From Romanomermis culicivorax (taxonomy: Eukaryota > Nematoda > Enoplea > Mermithida > Mermithidae): a stretch of 64,000 bases of DNA. The notes beneath the pieces were generated by a model. That model did no database searches. It was given only the letters and a program-made list of their open reading frames with translations, and was not told the DNA's origin. The position numbers and the translations under genes are program-made. Location of the stretch: the NCBI GenBank assembly GCA_963922205.1, contig CAWUHX010000065.1, positions 1,258,534 to 1,322,533 on the forward strand, read 5' to 3'. Of this stretch, positions 44,120 through 55,951 are shown piece after piece; positions within the stretch are counted from its first letter, which is position 1; each line of letters opens with the position of its first letter.

Positions 44120-44998
44120 CTAAAAGGGTATAAGCTCATTCATACTGCTTTTTATATTAATTTCGAGTACCATAATTTCTTTTAATTGAATGGGTATATA
44201 GTGAGGTGCTTCACATAATCGACTCACATTATCTTTGTATTTTCCCTGAACATTTACTATACATAAAAGCAGTGCTAAAGTATTTCCAACAATTTGATTT
44301 TCAATAATATTACAGTAAACATAAAAACTTTGTAAATCGTTTAAATTTGGTGGTTGAATTCCTAACATGTATAAATGTTTATTTCCAGGCTTGGCAAGAA
44401 AAACAGATTCTGATGGTGGAAACTGTGTGTTAGAATTTTTTGGTGGTTTCTCTCCAACAGTATATAAGTTAATATTCACAGCTCTATTTAAAAAATCATC
44501 AGCAGTTGCATAGGCAGCAGTATTGGTAGTGCTAAATCCTAGAAGTTCCATTAAACACTTGCTTATATCCATTTTACACAAACTTGTACCACTTTTTATT
44601 TTCAAATTAACCAACCCTCTACCATGTTCATCATATGAAAACATGATTTCAATGTTAGTTCCAGCAATAGCTGCTCCAATTTTTGCATTCAGCTCATCAA
44701 TTAATTCAGATACGGTAAAGTAATGTTTTTCAAAAACTATTACTTTAATTTCTTTAACCTTATTTCCAACATCATCCCTAATTGACGTTATTACATTATC
44801 TCCACCATGATTGGAAATTGTAGCCCAACTATAGGGATATATTATTTCACTTAACCCTACCTCCCACTTTCCATCTAGTTTTAACCGGTAAGGTAGATGG
44901 GCTGAAAAATCTGAGGGTGTGGTTTCATATTCCCTTTTACTAGGTAATGTGATATGAAACTGATCTTCAAAGGTTGTTATTATTTATAATGTTAGTTG
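44120..44998 (-). pseudogene. Conserved Polinton structural protein (about 290 aa)
   Basis: Continuous reading frame including HITLPSKREYETTPSDFSAH, LKLDGKWEVGLSEIIYPYSW, a central helix ELIDELNAKIGAAIAGTNIE and the tail FYVYCNIIENQIVGNTLALL ... HYIPIQLKEIMVLEINI. The pattern (Lp..l.L.G.WEVGL.Ei.YP..W ... VY.nii..q.VG.tlapLL) is widely conserved in Polintons, adintoviruses and related elements, and is probably a virion component; I cannot assign its exact role. No ATG is in frame at the 5' end: the frame meets a stop just upstream, so the start was probably lost by an indel near 44995. Confidence 0.65.
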
Positions 44999-45185
44999 TT
45001 GTAGGTATCATCTTCAATGAGTTAGGTGATGGTAATAATCCCGGTATGAGGCTAGGTAATAAATATGCTATACAAGCACACAAAAGGCCAACCCACAATT
45101 GTGTATTATAATTGTAGAGAGATAAATTTATTATAGCTGTAATGACCACAATGTATATTAGTATGACTTGACTAAAGAACACCAC
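44967..45185 (-). CDS. Small hydrophobic Polinton protein
   Basis: A 72-residue frame with two likely membrane segments (QVILIYIVVITAIINLSLY and WVGLLCACIAYLLPSLIPGL). It sits between the protease and structural genes and overlaps the 5' end of the latter. No family recognised. It may originally have shared its start with the downstream structural gene before a frameshift. Confidence 0.4.
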   Translation of the reverse strand: MVFFSQVILIYIVVITAIINLSLYNYNTQLWVGLLCACIAYLLPSLIPGLLPSPNSLKMIPTTTNIINNNNL

Positions 45186-45466
45186 TTCGTTTGGAGGTAG
45201 ATGTTTTCCAAAAAATTCTCAAAGACTAACGCAAGATGTTTCCTAATGCCTACTGTTACTACTATTCATTTCAAAATAAAAAATTTGTAGTTAACAATTG
45301 ACCAGTCAATCATAAATTTATAAGAAGGCGGAGCTAGTAAAGTAACCAATAAAATTATACAAAAATATATAGAAGAGGCGGAGCTAGTAAAGAAGTAACA
45401 TTATACAAAAATACATAAAGAAGGAGGAGTTAACTTTTACGAATGTGTGCCTAATTTATTTAGTAA
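45186..45466. other. Short Polinton intergenic region with repeats
   Basis: Contains two direct copies of GGCGGAGCTAGTAAAG (about 45327 and 45377). No gene seen. Confidence 0.4.
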
Positions 45467-45541
45467 TCAACTTTTTAGAGAAAATTTACAATGAAAGAAC
45501 TTAAAAACTAACTTATCATTATAAACAAAATTTGTATTTCT
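45467..45541 (-). pseudogene. C-terminal piece of the Polinton protease gene
   Basis: The coding end (VYNDKLVFKF then a stop at 45467-45469) displaced from the body of the gene at 58457-58874 by the gypsy insertion. Removing the LTR element and one 4-bp duplication puts the two parts in the same frame. Confidence 0.7.
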
Positions 45542-45964
45542 TGAAAGATTCTGTGAAAGAGGAGAGCTTTGGCGGGGGGAGTGTACCAGATCAAACCACT
45601 TGTGGAGTTGGGAGGTGGTAAGTAGGGTGATGGGGGTGAAGGCGAGGAACAATAAAGAATAATAAGGAAGAATCAACAAACAAACGAATGACAGGTGAAA
45701 CGGACCACCTAGAATGCCTAGAGTGGTAACAACGGCGACGAGTTCTTTTTCTCTACTTTATTCAACACTAAATTAACAACAACAAAAAACTAACGATTTG
45801 CCTTTATGAACAAACACAATGATTTATGCAAAAATATTAATACAAATTTTTAATATACAGGTTACTTTATTTATGAATGTGTATTCATTTATTTATTATT
45901 TACTGTAATTACAAAAAATGGAAATAAGTGGTAATACCAGTTTAGCTAAGTGTGGTATACTACA
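45542..45964 (-). repeat. 3' LTR of the gypsy element
   Basis: 423 bp, colinear with 58039-58456. Plus-strand start TGAAAGATTCTG and end TATACTACA. Includes an AT-rich AAAAATATTAATACAAATTT block. Confidence 0.9.
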
Positions 45965-45981
45965 CCCCTCCCCCCTGTGGG
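45965..45981 (-). other. Polypurine tract of the gypsy element
   Basis: On the minus strand CCCACAGGGGGGAGGGG lies immediately before TGTAGTATACC of the 3' LTR, the position of the plus-strand primer. Confidence 0.8.
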
Positions 45982-47235
45982 AAACAAAATGTGACTAAGG
46001 CAGAAAAGGAGGAAGAAAAATAAGGATGGAGGTGGAGGAAAAGGAGGAGGAAGGAGGAAGAGGTGGAATCGGGTTCAGAGGGGATGTCATGAGGATGGAT
46101 AAAAAATGGACTTTGGGGAGTTACCAGATACTAAATACTTTGGCCATGATGACCCCCTGGGACTCATCACCACTATGTAGTGGCCCCGAAGACCAGCCAC
46201 CCTACCGGTTGCTGGGAGCCCCTAAGATTGGACAGAAATAAGAAAGGGGAAAATAAGGAAAAGGAAAGAGATAAAAGGGGTGTTAGTCACACGTCATTGT
46301 TGTTTTGGAGAAAAGGGGGAGAATTAATTTGAAAATTTGGTAACCTGGGGACCTCTTAGAAAACCCTAAACTGGTACGTTTGGGCGGGAAAAATTATATA
46401 AACAAATATTTTGAAGGATACTCCTTTGACACATTCTATTTTAAATAAATTTTTTGGAATTTTCTGAATATCAAATTTGAAGAAAAAAAATGCAAAAGTT
46501 TGAAAAAGAAAAAGGAACGAAACAATATAAAGAAATAATGTGCGCCGTTGGCGGTGAAAGTAGTCAACATACCGGCCTTCATCGGCATCCAAAAGTTCAG
46601 TGTTCCATCAAAATTTTGCATCGGCGTGGCGGAAAGTGCCAATGTTCCAATCCCAAAAAAAATCGTTCTTTCCGCTGCATGTCAAATTGAGAAGGCATCA
46701 ACAATAGGTAAAAAAGGTTGCCACGTTGGCACCATATTTAATAAATAAGTAGTTGGCTGTTGTGGCCCGAGCAAAGATCAAGTTGTCAAACAATCTATTG
46801 TTCAATAAAAACGAGATAATAATGATAATTGGAGGGGGATAACTTTGTTCCAAATCGAAGATCGATAATGGAGATTTTGTTTGCACAAAAGTGATGGTAA
46901 GGCACAACTGCTGGAATAAATATATTTTTGTTTTTGCAATGGCAAAATCGGATAATAGCGTTTGTTTATCACAATTTTGCAATGGCAAAAATTGGATAAT
47001 AGCGTTTGCTGGTAAAACGGCGAACTGATCTGAAAAACTGAGCAGGCGAGAGGAAAGAAATAACATACAACATCACAATTTTAATACTGAAAAATATATA
47101 ATAGAATTTTTTTTTCACATATCACTGGTGGCGTCGATGGTCAACTACAGTACAAGGGATATAGCCCCGATTAACTGTAACTTTAATTTGAGGCGGTGGC
47201 GGTGATGGTGAAGGTGATCAGCGCGAGCGTTTGTA
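45982..47235. other. Untranslated 3' region of the gypsy element
   Basis: Between the end of ORF3 and the polypurine tract. 46000-46075 is GGA/AGG-rich on the plus strand (pyrimidine-rich on the element's sense strand). No gene recognised. Confidence 0.5.
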
Positions 47236-50200
47236 TCAATTGTAGTGTGAGCTACGATCATCATAATATCTTTTTTGAGGGTAATTGTGGCGGTCTTGAT
47301 TTTGTCGCTTTCGATCTAAGGACTGCTGACGCTGCGGCTGGTTAGGGGGTGGAGTAGTTGTATCCTGAGGTCTGCATTTGCTCCCTGCCGCACTAACGAT
47401 CAACGGATTTGTCGATTTTTGAGGCAACATTTATTTATTACAATCCGAAATGGCTGTAGATATTCCTTCGCATTCACTCTAACGCAGAGTTTGCATTTGT
47501 TCCAATGCATCTCTCAATTCTGGATTCTTGCCCTGCTGGGCTACTGATCGCAAATAGTTCGGCGTAAAATGTTCGGCCCACTGGTAATTCGACCAAATCT
47601 GCTGTACTGTGCACGTGACGTGGGCCACTTTGTGCAGTAATAATGCCGTCAAAAGGTTTGTCCCCATCAATGCAGAAGCCGGCGACCATTCACGAAACCA
47701 ATTATACATGAATAGCTCCATTTGTAACCATAGTTCGCTGGTTAATCTTTGCGTCGAATAGTTTCCATAACTTGCAAATGCTCCATGTTGCATTTGCATC
47801 ACTCCAAATTGATAGTTGTTTGCATTGTAAATCTGGATTAACGCTTGTTGAATATCAAATAAATTGTCGTCGGACAGTGGTAACATAACTGCGGCGAGAA
47901 ATTCCTGAACAGCTGGTGTTTCCAAGGATGTCGGACCCTCTCGCTGATCATATAGACGGGCCAAGATTGGGTTATCTCTCATTTCGTCCTCTGCGTCTTT
48001 TTGAGCCTGGGCACTAGTCATTGGTCTTTGTATAAGCGAAATTTGTTGATCAATTTGGGCTTTTTGGGCCTTTGCTTCTTCATATTTTTGTTCTCATGTT
48101 TTTTGAGTTCTTTCAGTATTCAGTTGCGTGCCCGCACTAGTCTGGAATTGTGCGGGAGGCGGTGGTAACAACGGAGGTTCTGCAGTGGCTGGAATAATTG
48201 TAGCTTGCCATGTTGGGAGACTTTGAGAACTGGGGGTTTGAACAATCAGTTGTCCCTGCGATGGTGGAGGATTTGCCAACATGACCGGTAGATTCACACG
48301 CACCAATTCCAGTAGACATATTTCTTCTTGACGCTGCACATCCATAACACATTGCTGGCAGTTAATTGGTGGCATCCTAGGGTGATACTGAGGTATATGC
48401 TGTACTATTGGCGGGGTGGGCAGTGTACATCGGACCGGCATCCAAACTCCTGTGGATGGTAGAGGAGCTTGTGAGGGTTGAAAAGACTGCGTCACATTTG
48501 AACAAATGGAGGCGGATGGAGAACTTTGTGGGGCACCCACTGGTTGAACCCTGCCAAAACTTGCGGCAATAATCATGCTACGTTCGATTTCCATCAAAGA
48601 TGCTTTCACCATTTTCGCTTGGATTTGAGGATGGTTAATTCTCGCCCATCTTTGCTCTATAGCTTCTTCCTCATCCGAAATGGCCGAAATTTCGTCTTCT
48701 ACTTCTACTACATAATCGCTTTCATCGCTTTCCTCAACTCTTGCTGTGGAATAAGGGACACTAGCGGCTACCATAGGTGGCGGGGTTTCTTCTATGATGA
48801 CTTTTATCAATTTTTCAGTATCCTCGGGCTCTTTTGCCGCTTCTGCTTTTGGCTGCGTAAGCTGAATTCATGGTTCAGTCACTTCACTGCCAGGCGCAGT
48901 GGTCTCTTGACCATACACGTCCTGACTAGTGAGCTCAGTGCCTAAAGTATATTCATTTGACGAGGCCTGAGACATTACATTTTCAAGAAATCAGTCCAAT
49001 TGGGATTTAGGGGGTTCGGAAGGCAAAGGGGGTGCCGTACCTTGCGTCATTTGAAATGCTTGTTCTCTTCTGACTTAGTCACGTCTTGCTTCCTCTTCCC
49101 TTTCTTGATCAGCTTTTACTTGAGTGGCGATGTCGATATCAACATCCATTTCTTCTACATGTAGTAGTCGACGAAGATGGTCATCACCAACAAAAAGGGT
49201 TCCTTAAGACACAATTGTTCCCATTTGCATCGGGTGGTTAAGAAGAACCAACAATCATCTTGATATTGTTTGTCAATAGTGATATTATCCCCTTCCCATT
49301 GCTGTTTTGCATGCGTTTCTTCGAAAATAATGGGTACGATGTTGAGGCAATTTTACATATAATCCATTTTCTTGTTGGCAATGCCGTGGGGTGCTTGAAT
49401 GATGAGGGTTCCAGATGCCGTCTCATTTTGTTGCCTCGCACTCGGATTAAGCCCATCTCCAACAATTCTTTTAACTAATTTGTCATCAACTTTCAGGCGT
49501 TGAAGATGCTGCTGAATGTCGGTTTTGATCCTTATACCCTTTTCAACGGTACTTGGCCAAAAATAGTATAAAATCGGGCTGATGTCATTGGCGATTCGGC
49601 TGTGATTTGTTTGATTGGTCAAATCAAACACATATGGAAAAAGTTTTAGATGGTTAAGTCCAATATCTCCCGTAAATGTTACTGGATCTTGCACAGGGTC
49701 ATTACACGTAAAACCGGGCGCATACGAAGGTTGGGCTGTCCTAGGCTCGGCATCCAATGGATCTGACAATAAATAACCCCCTAAAGCTTCATATTCTCTG
49801 ATCAAATCAGGATCAGTTTCCATTCTCCTCTGCATGTCGTCGACGAGGGAATACTGTTCGTATTCTTCTTCCTACCATTCCTCTCTTGTTTTCTTTGGAT
49901 TTCGAACCAAAGGCTTTGGTTGTGTTTACTAGTTGTGTTTACTCTGTTTACTACCACATGGTTTACTATCACATCGTTTCGAAATCTTGACGGGAAAGGG
50001 TCGATACACAAAACAATGTCATGATTAAGCTTTCAAGACGAGCAATGAGAACCCACCGCTTCTTGATCGATGTGACACATATAACGTTTGGTGGCCTCTT
50101 GCCACATGTTGAAGGTGGCCCTAGACGAAAATGGTAGTTTGTTGGCCGGAACCTTGTACATATCCAAATCTGTGTCATGAATGTCTTTATCAGATAAATG

Positions 50201-50834
50201 TTCATGTATCTGGTCGGCATTATAGGGGATAGAAGATGCCGTTTGATAATCATGAGCAAAAGTCAGAAACAGATCTTGAATGTCGCTGCAGAGATGCGGC
50301 GACATTCATCACAAAAAATAAATTAAGCCTTAATCGACTGTCTAAAGCTGCGTAGATTTCTAAAGACTTTGGCACAAATGGCGCAAGAAGTTCATTTTTA
50401 ACTTGATAACTATTAAAGTTTATGATGAAGGGAGTCAGATCCACGCCCAGGAATTCTGAGGCAAGCCCCTTCAAACCCTGAACTTGTGGCATGATTCCTA
50501 ACTGATCGAAAATGGCGGGGGAATCCTGGCCTTTCTGTATGATCTGCGTTTTCAGATCATACAACATCGCATGTATTGATGAGATAAAATAGTCAATATG
50601 TTCCTCAAAAGTCCTATCATGCGGGATGGATGTATAAAAGCCGAAAGTTCTCAAAATTGCTTGTATATCCTGTTTCATTTGGAAGCCGATGATTATATAA
50701 TTTTCGGTAATGATTTCCACAGCAATTTTATGCCAGCCCGAGGGAGAAATATGGGCCGCATCAAACAGAAGGTTGTAACCCGCAGTGGTAGAGATTGTTA
50801 CTAACTGTGCATACATTTTATCGCTGTGTATCAT
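47236..50834 (-). pseudogene. Large unidentified third ORF of the gypsy element
   Basis: Downstream of pol, a chain of frames 50834-50250, 50305-49802, 49835-49353 and 49200-47236 is readable with few breaks, suggesting a protein of roughly 1000 residues. Start ATG at 50834. N-terminal part: MIHSDKMYAQLVTISTTAGY and DRTFEEHIDYFISSIHAMLY, helix-rich. Middle: acidic and proline-rich (VEEMDVDIDIATQ; EESDESDYVVEVEDEISA). C-terminus: helix-rich, then very basic (QSLDRKRQNQDRHNYPQKRY). No signal peptide, membrane helix, furin site or fusion peptide was seen, so it does not look like an envelope. Stops include TGA at 50033, 48991, 48868 and 48094, TAA at 49353, 49204, 49075 and 47431, and TAG at 47479, plus frameshifts near 50290, 49860 and 49190. 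Gag-like or accessory roles are possible. Confidence 0.5.
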
Positions 50835-52078
50835 AATCCTGAGACTTGTTCTGTGTCAATCGAAATAATCTTCGCCCCCCCCGGAACTGGGATTCTCGCA
50901 AATTCTTAATAATTTCCGGAACCTTAGCGTCGGTAACGCGAACCAGATTGTACACCATTGAGATCAGACAATTGAACGTCATCTCAAAATACCAATCGAA
51001 ATGAAGGAATCGGGCAATTAATATCTGAAATCGGGCAATTAATATCTGAAAGTAGAAAAGTTAAAGTATTTGGTGGTGGTAGGCGGAGGAGGAAAATAGA
51101 GTTAAATGGCAGGTAGGTTATATGTTAACTAAAATTTTACACCACTACCCAAAGCATTAGGCATGAAGATGCGTGCACTCGCTTCACCCTACACATAACT
51201 TACGTGATCAAATGTTGCTGACAATGTACATACTTAAACGAAAGAAATAAGATACATGAGGAGGTATAAATACTATTTGATACAAAATACAGGAGGTCAA
51301 AGAGGCAAAGGAGGAGTCGGAGGCGAAGAATTCTACAAAAATTATGGTTTTTGAGTTTTGGCGGAAAGGTAATACAACACAATGATTTTCTAACTTTCTG
51401 AACGTGTTGGCGGACGAAAACCCCGAAGTTTATCCCTATGAGGGATAATGTTACTTAGCAAAAACAACTTACCGCTGTTGTGACAATGACGGTTTGTTTG
51501 TAAGGTCCGGTTATGAGTCGGAAAAATTGGATCAACATATGAGCGCTTGCGGCGCATGCCGCCACCTGACGCACCAGCCAGCGATTGCATATCCAAACTA
51601 AAAACCTTCAATTTGTTATGGGTGGAAAAAATGAAGTTAAATTTTTGGAAAGTGGATGAAAAATTGGGGGAAAATATTTTTGAAGTGAAATATTATGTAG
51701 TTGTGGAGGAAACTGAAGTTGTCTCAATATTACCACATACTTACGAGAAAATTGCCGCGATAAATGACTAGAAATAACTGAATAAAATCACGGGAAGCGT
51801 AAAATCCGAGTTTTTTATCCTAGCAAAAGTCGAGCACGCCGGTGAAATGAGCAAAAACACTAAATATTTTGGAAACGGGAACGGAGCTATGCTACAATGG
51901 TTTAAGAGTAAGAGAAAATGTAAAAATTTACATAAATAATGATAAATGATACATGTTCACGAAAAAAATAATGCTAATATAAGTACGTTGACCAGAGAAA
52001 TCCATACGAAAGGATGCAAGAAAATAAATAAGAAAAGGGAAACGCTTGGAATGGATGTTTTAAAAATTAATAAATGGG
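50835..52078. other. Noncoding stretch between pol and ORF3
   Basis: 1.2 kb with no long frame in the element's sense direction. Contains a tandem GAATCGGGCAATTAATATCT unit (twice at about 51008-51050) and the short minus-strand ORF 51611-51390. Could hold an internal splice acceptor or promoter for ORF3, not demonstrated. Confidence 0.4.
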
Positions 52079-55000
52079 TTACTGTAGTGTTGGAAAGCAT
52101 TTAGCCAAGGGTTTAACCCCGCAAATTGCGACAACACGATAATTCAAAACATTCTTGACATCCGCGATGGAGATAATGTTCTTATCTTGCTTATTGATTA
52201 ATGTAACAATGAAAGGCCCGCTCCAATAGAAATGTGTTTTACTCTTACACATTTCACAATGCAACAATACAAGGTCACTTACAGTATAATCACGAACGTG
52301 CTCCTTCTCATCAAATCACTTTTTTGACGCTGCTTCTGACGCCCGCAACTCTTTTAGGACTTTGTTATGAATTGATGTTAAATTTTCAAAAAGCAAATAC
52401 TGATATGTGTCAAAATTATTAATTAGCAGTCCTTTTGTGGCTGCGGTGACGTCCACTGATAGGAGTGGCTCGTGTCCAAAAAGTAGACTATGGGGACTTT
52501 TCTTCGTGGTCTTGTGAGGAGTGGCTCTATAAGAGAATACCGCGAGGTCTAGGAATTTTGGCCAATCTTCAGTGTTATTATAAGCGAGTTTACGCAGGTG
52601 ATCAATTAGTGTGCGGTTGAAGCGTTCAACCATGCCGTTACATTGCGGGTGATATGCAGTTGTTTGAATTTTTCTTACCTTTAATAACTCACACACTTCT
52701 CCCAAGAGTTTAGATGTATATCCTGATCTGCGATCACTGAGAAGTTGTCTTGGTGTCCTGTACCTACACACAACTAATCTTACAAAAGTATCCACAATAC
52801 TGGCTGGGGAGGTGTCAGGGATAAGTGCAGCTTCAACGTATTTTGTAAAATAATCTTCAAAAACGATTACGTATGGTATTTTTTCAGAAACGTTAGGGAT
52901 GTTGACAATATCCGAGGCAATGATATCGAACAGAGCGACTGGTTGAATTGGGCATAGTGGCGGAGGTGGTTGACAATTTCTCATGGTCTTTTGGCAAATA
53001 TCGCAAGACTTGACCTAGTTTTGGATATCCTGTTCAATGCCTGGCCACCAAAAATGTTTTTTGACCAAAAATGTAATTTTATTGATACCTTGGTGGCCAA
53101 ACAGGTTAGAACCATGAAAATGATGTAGCACTATTTTTCGTAGTGGTTGAGGTAAGATAATTTGGTCAGGTTCACCTCTTGAACCTTCTCTGTGCAAGAT
53201 GTTGTAGAGAGAATAGAATTCTTTTACCTGATTCTCCACCTTTTGGCAGGTCTGATCTAGCATTGGATCTACTTTTTGAGCATCGACGATTTGCTGCTGG
53301 GTAAATGGCCATTGATCCTGATTTGGTAGATTGGCGGGATCGACAATCATGTCTTCTTCAGGTATTTCGGGGACCTCCAAGTCAGTTTGTGGCGTCCTGG
53401 CCAGTTTTTGTCTGGTTTTGGCCCTTGTCTCCACCACATTGATCAAGTCCATGGCCTCTGCTGCCTTTGATGTTGTTGTATGATTGGTATCTGTTTGGTC
53501 AACTTCATATTTTCCGCCGAGAAAATCCGCAAAAGCGTTTTCCTTTCCTGGAACATATTCTACAGAAAAATTAAAAGAATTCACAAAAATTGACCATTTC
53601 TGCTACCATAAATTTTTTTGAGCTAAAGTATTCTTAAACATGCCCATAAGGAGCTTATAGTCTGTTCTTATAATGACATTGGAACCAAAAAGATAGTGGC
53701 GATACATTTGAAAATCATACACTATTGCTAAACATTTGTGTTCAGTAGTGGAATAGCGAGTCTCAGGCTTGGGCAATTTTCGACTGGAATAGGCAATTGT
53801 CCACTTATCCATCGGCGTTTCCTGATACAATAGGGCTCCAATGGCAGTGCTGCTGGCATTCGTTTGTATGACAAATGTGGCTGACCCATCATATATGGGG
53901 TACCGCAAAAATGGCGCTGATGTGAGGGCAGATTTAATAGCCTTAAAAGAAGAAATGTGCTGTTCAGTAATTTCCCACTTGACGTCTTTCCTGAGAAGTT
54001 TATACAAAGGATCTGCCATTTGGGCAAGACCTTTTATGAAGCGTTTACACCATTGGACCATGCCCAAAAATTGCTGCAAGGCCTTCTGGTCCCGAGGAAA
54101 ATCAAATTCCGCTACGGCTTTAATCTCTTTTGGGTCCGGCATTATCCCATCGGTACTGAGGGTATGGCCTAAGAAGCTTACTTGTTGTGGTAGAAAGTCA
54201 CACTTTTCAGGTTTCGGAGTCAAGTTGGCAGCCTTTAAACAATCAAGAACAATTTGTAAATTTTCGAGGTGTTGTTCAAATGTCTCTGAAAAAATGATAA
54301 TGTCCTCAATGTAAACAAGACAAATTTTCCAGGCATAAGGTTGCAAGACTCGCTCCATTAACCTTTGGAACTCTGCAGGAGTATTTTTGAGACCAAAGGG
54401 GATTACCGTAAACTGGTAGAGCCCATCCTGGGAGATAAATGCTGTTTTCTCTTTGGAATCTGGCGCCATAGGTACTTGTCAGTACCCACTCTTTAGATCA
54501 AGAGTTGTAAAATACCTTGCCCCTCCCAAGCTGTCCAAATAGTCGTCCATCCCCGGGAGAGGGTACCTGTCATCTTTGGTAACGTTGTTTATGCCTCTGA
54601 AATGGACGACAGGGCGCCAAGAACCATCTTTCTTCAATACCAAAAATAAAGGGGCGGCCCATGGGGACTGGCTGGGTTCTATTACTTGTTTGTTGAGCAT
54701 GTCCTGAATGTGTTCACAAACAATATGGCATTGCTGAATTGGTGCCGGATAGTAATGTTTTGCAATGGGTTTAGCATCTCCAGTATCAATTGAATGCTGT
54801 ACCAAGTGAGTAACGGTTGGTGGATCACCTGATAGACTAAAAACACTGCGATTTGCAAGCAAAAATTCATTCAATTTACTTTTTTGAGCAACATTTAGGT
54901 TCACTTTCGATACCATTTTCTCCACGTAAGGTAAGAAACTTTGATGGCTGTTATTAGTAAGCTCGGAAGCACGATTAGGGGAGGACATGACCTGGTGCAC

Positions 55001-55951
55001 AAGCATAGCAATTTTGCCTATAATCTCATTTTTACTTACCTTCACTATTTCATTCGAATTGTTTATAACGACGACCAGAAAATGTTCCGAACGTGGATTG
55101 ACTATAGCGGGTTCAATTGAAATGGACGAAGATGTATCATCAGATGAAACCACGCAAGGGCTTGGCGTTTTCAGCCTATCCCGCGCCCAAATCATTCCTA
55201 GTATAACATGATCTGTATAAAGGTGAATAAGAACGTTTTTTACGGCAATAATGGGGTGTTCTCCTGCAATTTCATTAATAGTTGATGTAGTTGGCGGGGG
55301 CGAAATTGTTAACGGCGGGGCTGGAGGAGGTGGCAGTAGTAGTGCCCATGTTGGTGACTCAGGGCGTTGAATATCGAAAGACACTTGTTTGTTGGCAATT
55401 GTTAGGGTGCAGTTTCGGAAATCAAAAATTGCTCCAATACTTTCATGAGCTAAAAAATCCGTACTGAGAATAATCCTGGGTTTTGGCGAAATCAATACAG
55501 TATAGTGGATACTATGTGTACCCAGTTCCTCCAGTTTTGTGTAGAAGTTGATGGGTCCCAAAGTAGGGACGCGCTGACCATTTGCTACCATAATATACCC
55601 TGAGGTGGGCAAGGTATGGGGGTCCGCATGAGTGATGTGTTGGTACACGTCACACCCCATGACGGAAGTTGTTGCCCTCGTATCCAGTAGCGCTAACCCC
55701 CTCCAGTTACCAATTTTTGCCTCTATTTCCAGAGGTCGCATCTTGTAGTACCTCTGGAAGAACATACTTTCCTTTGGCGTAAGTTGGCGAAAGAATCCTG
55801 GAGTCCTATCTGTTGCGCTGAGGGTGGAAATGTTGTTTTCAAAAATTTCCATTGTGTCCTGAAAAATCGCAAAATTTTGTGAATTTTGGATTTTATAACC
55901 TCCAGTTTTTTCCATCGAAGGTGTCACATCATGACTATAAAACAACATCAT
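52079..55951 (-). pseudogene. pol: Gypsy pol (protease, RT, RNase H, integrase)
   Basis: The pol ATG overlaps the preceding gag-frame stop as ATGA at 55948-55951. Order: protease LLDTRATTSVMG (expected DTG); RT with LKKDGSWRPVVHFRGIN, LDLKSGY-stop-QVPM, PFGLKNTPAEFQRLM and YIEDIIIF (expected YIDD/YVDD); RNase H FVIQTNASSTAIGALL (expected TDAS) and YSTTEHKCLAIVY; integrase zinc finger HHFHG..HQGI..CDICQ; integrase core ASDIVN, LLSDRRSGYTS and GMVERFNRT with D, D and E present. In-frame stops: TGA 54479-54481 (a nearly invariant Trp position), TAG 53603, TAG 53015 and TGA 52316. The C-terminal part continues to the TAG at 52079. Function lost. Confidence 0.9.

Noticed and set aside
47236-50834. 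Envelope gene of an errantivirus-like gypsy
   Set aside because: No signal peptide, transmembrane helix, cleavage site or fusion peptide is visible in any of its frames.
53841-54314. Plus-strand ORF of 157 aa
   Set aside because: Antisense shadow of the gypsy reverse transcriptase and RNase H.
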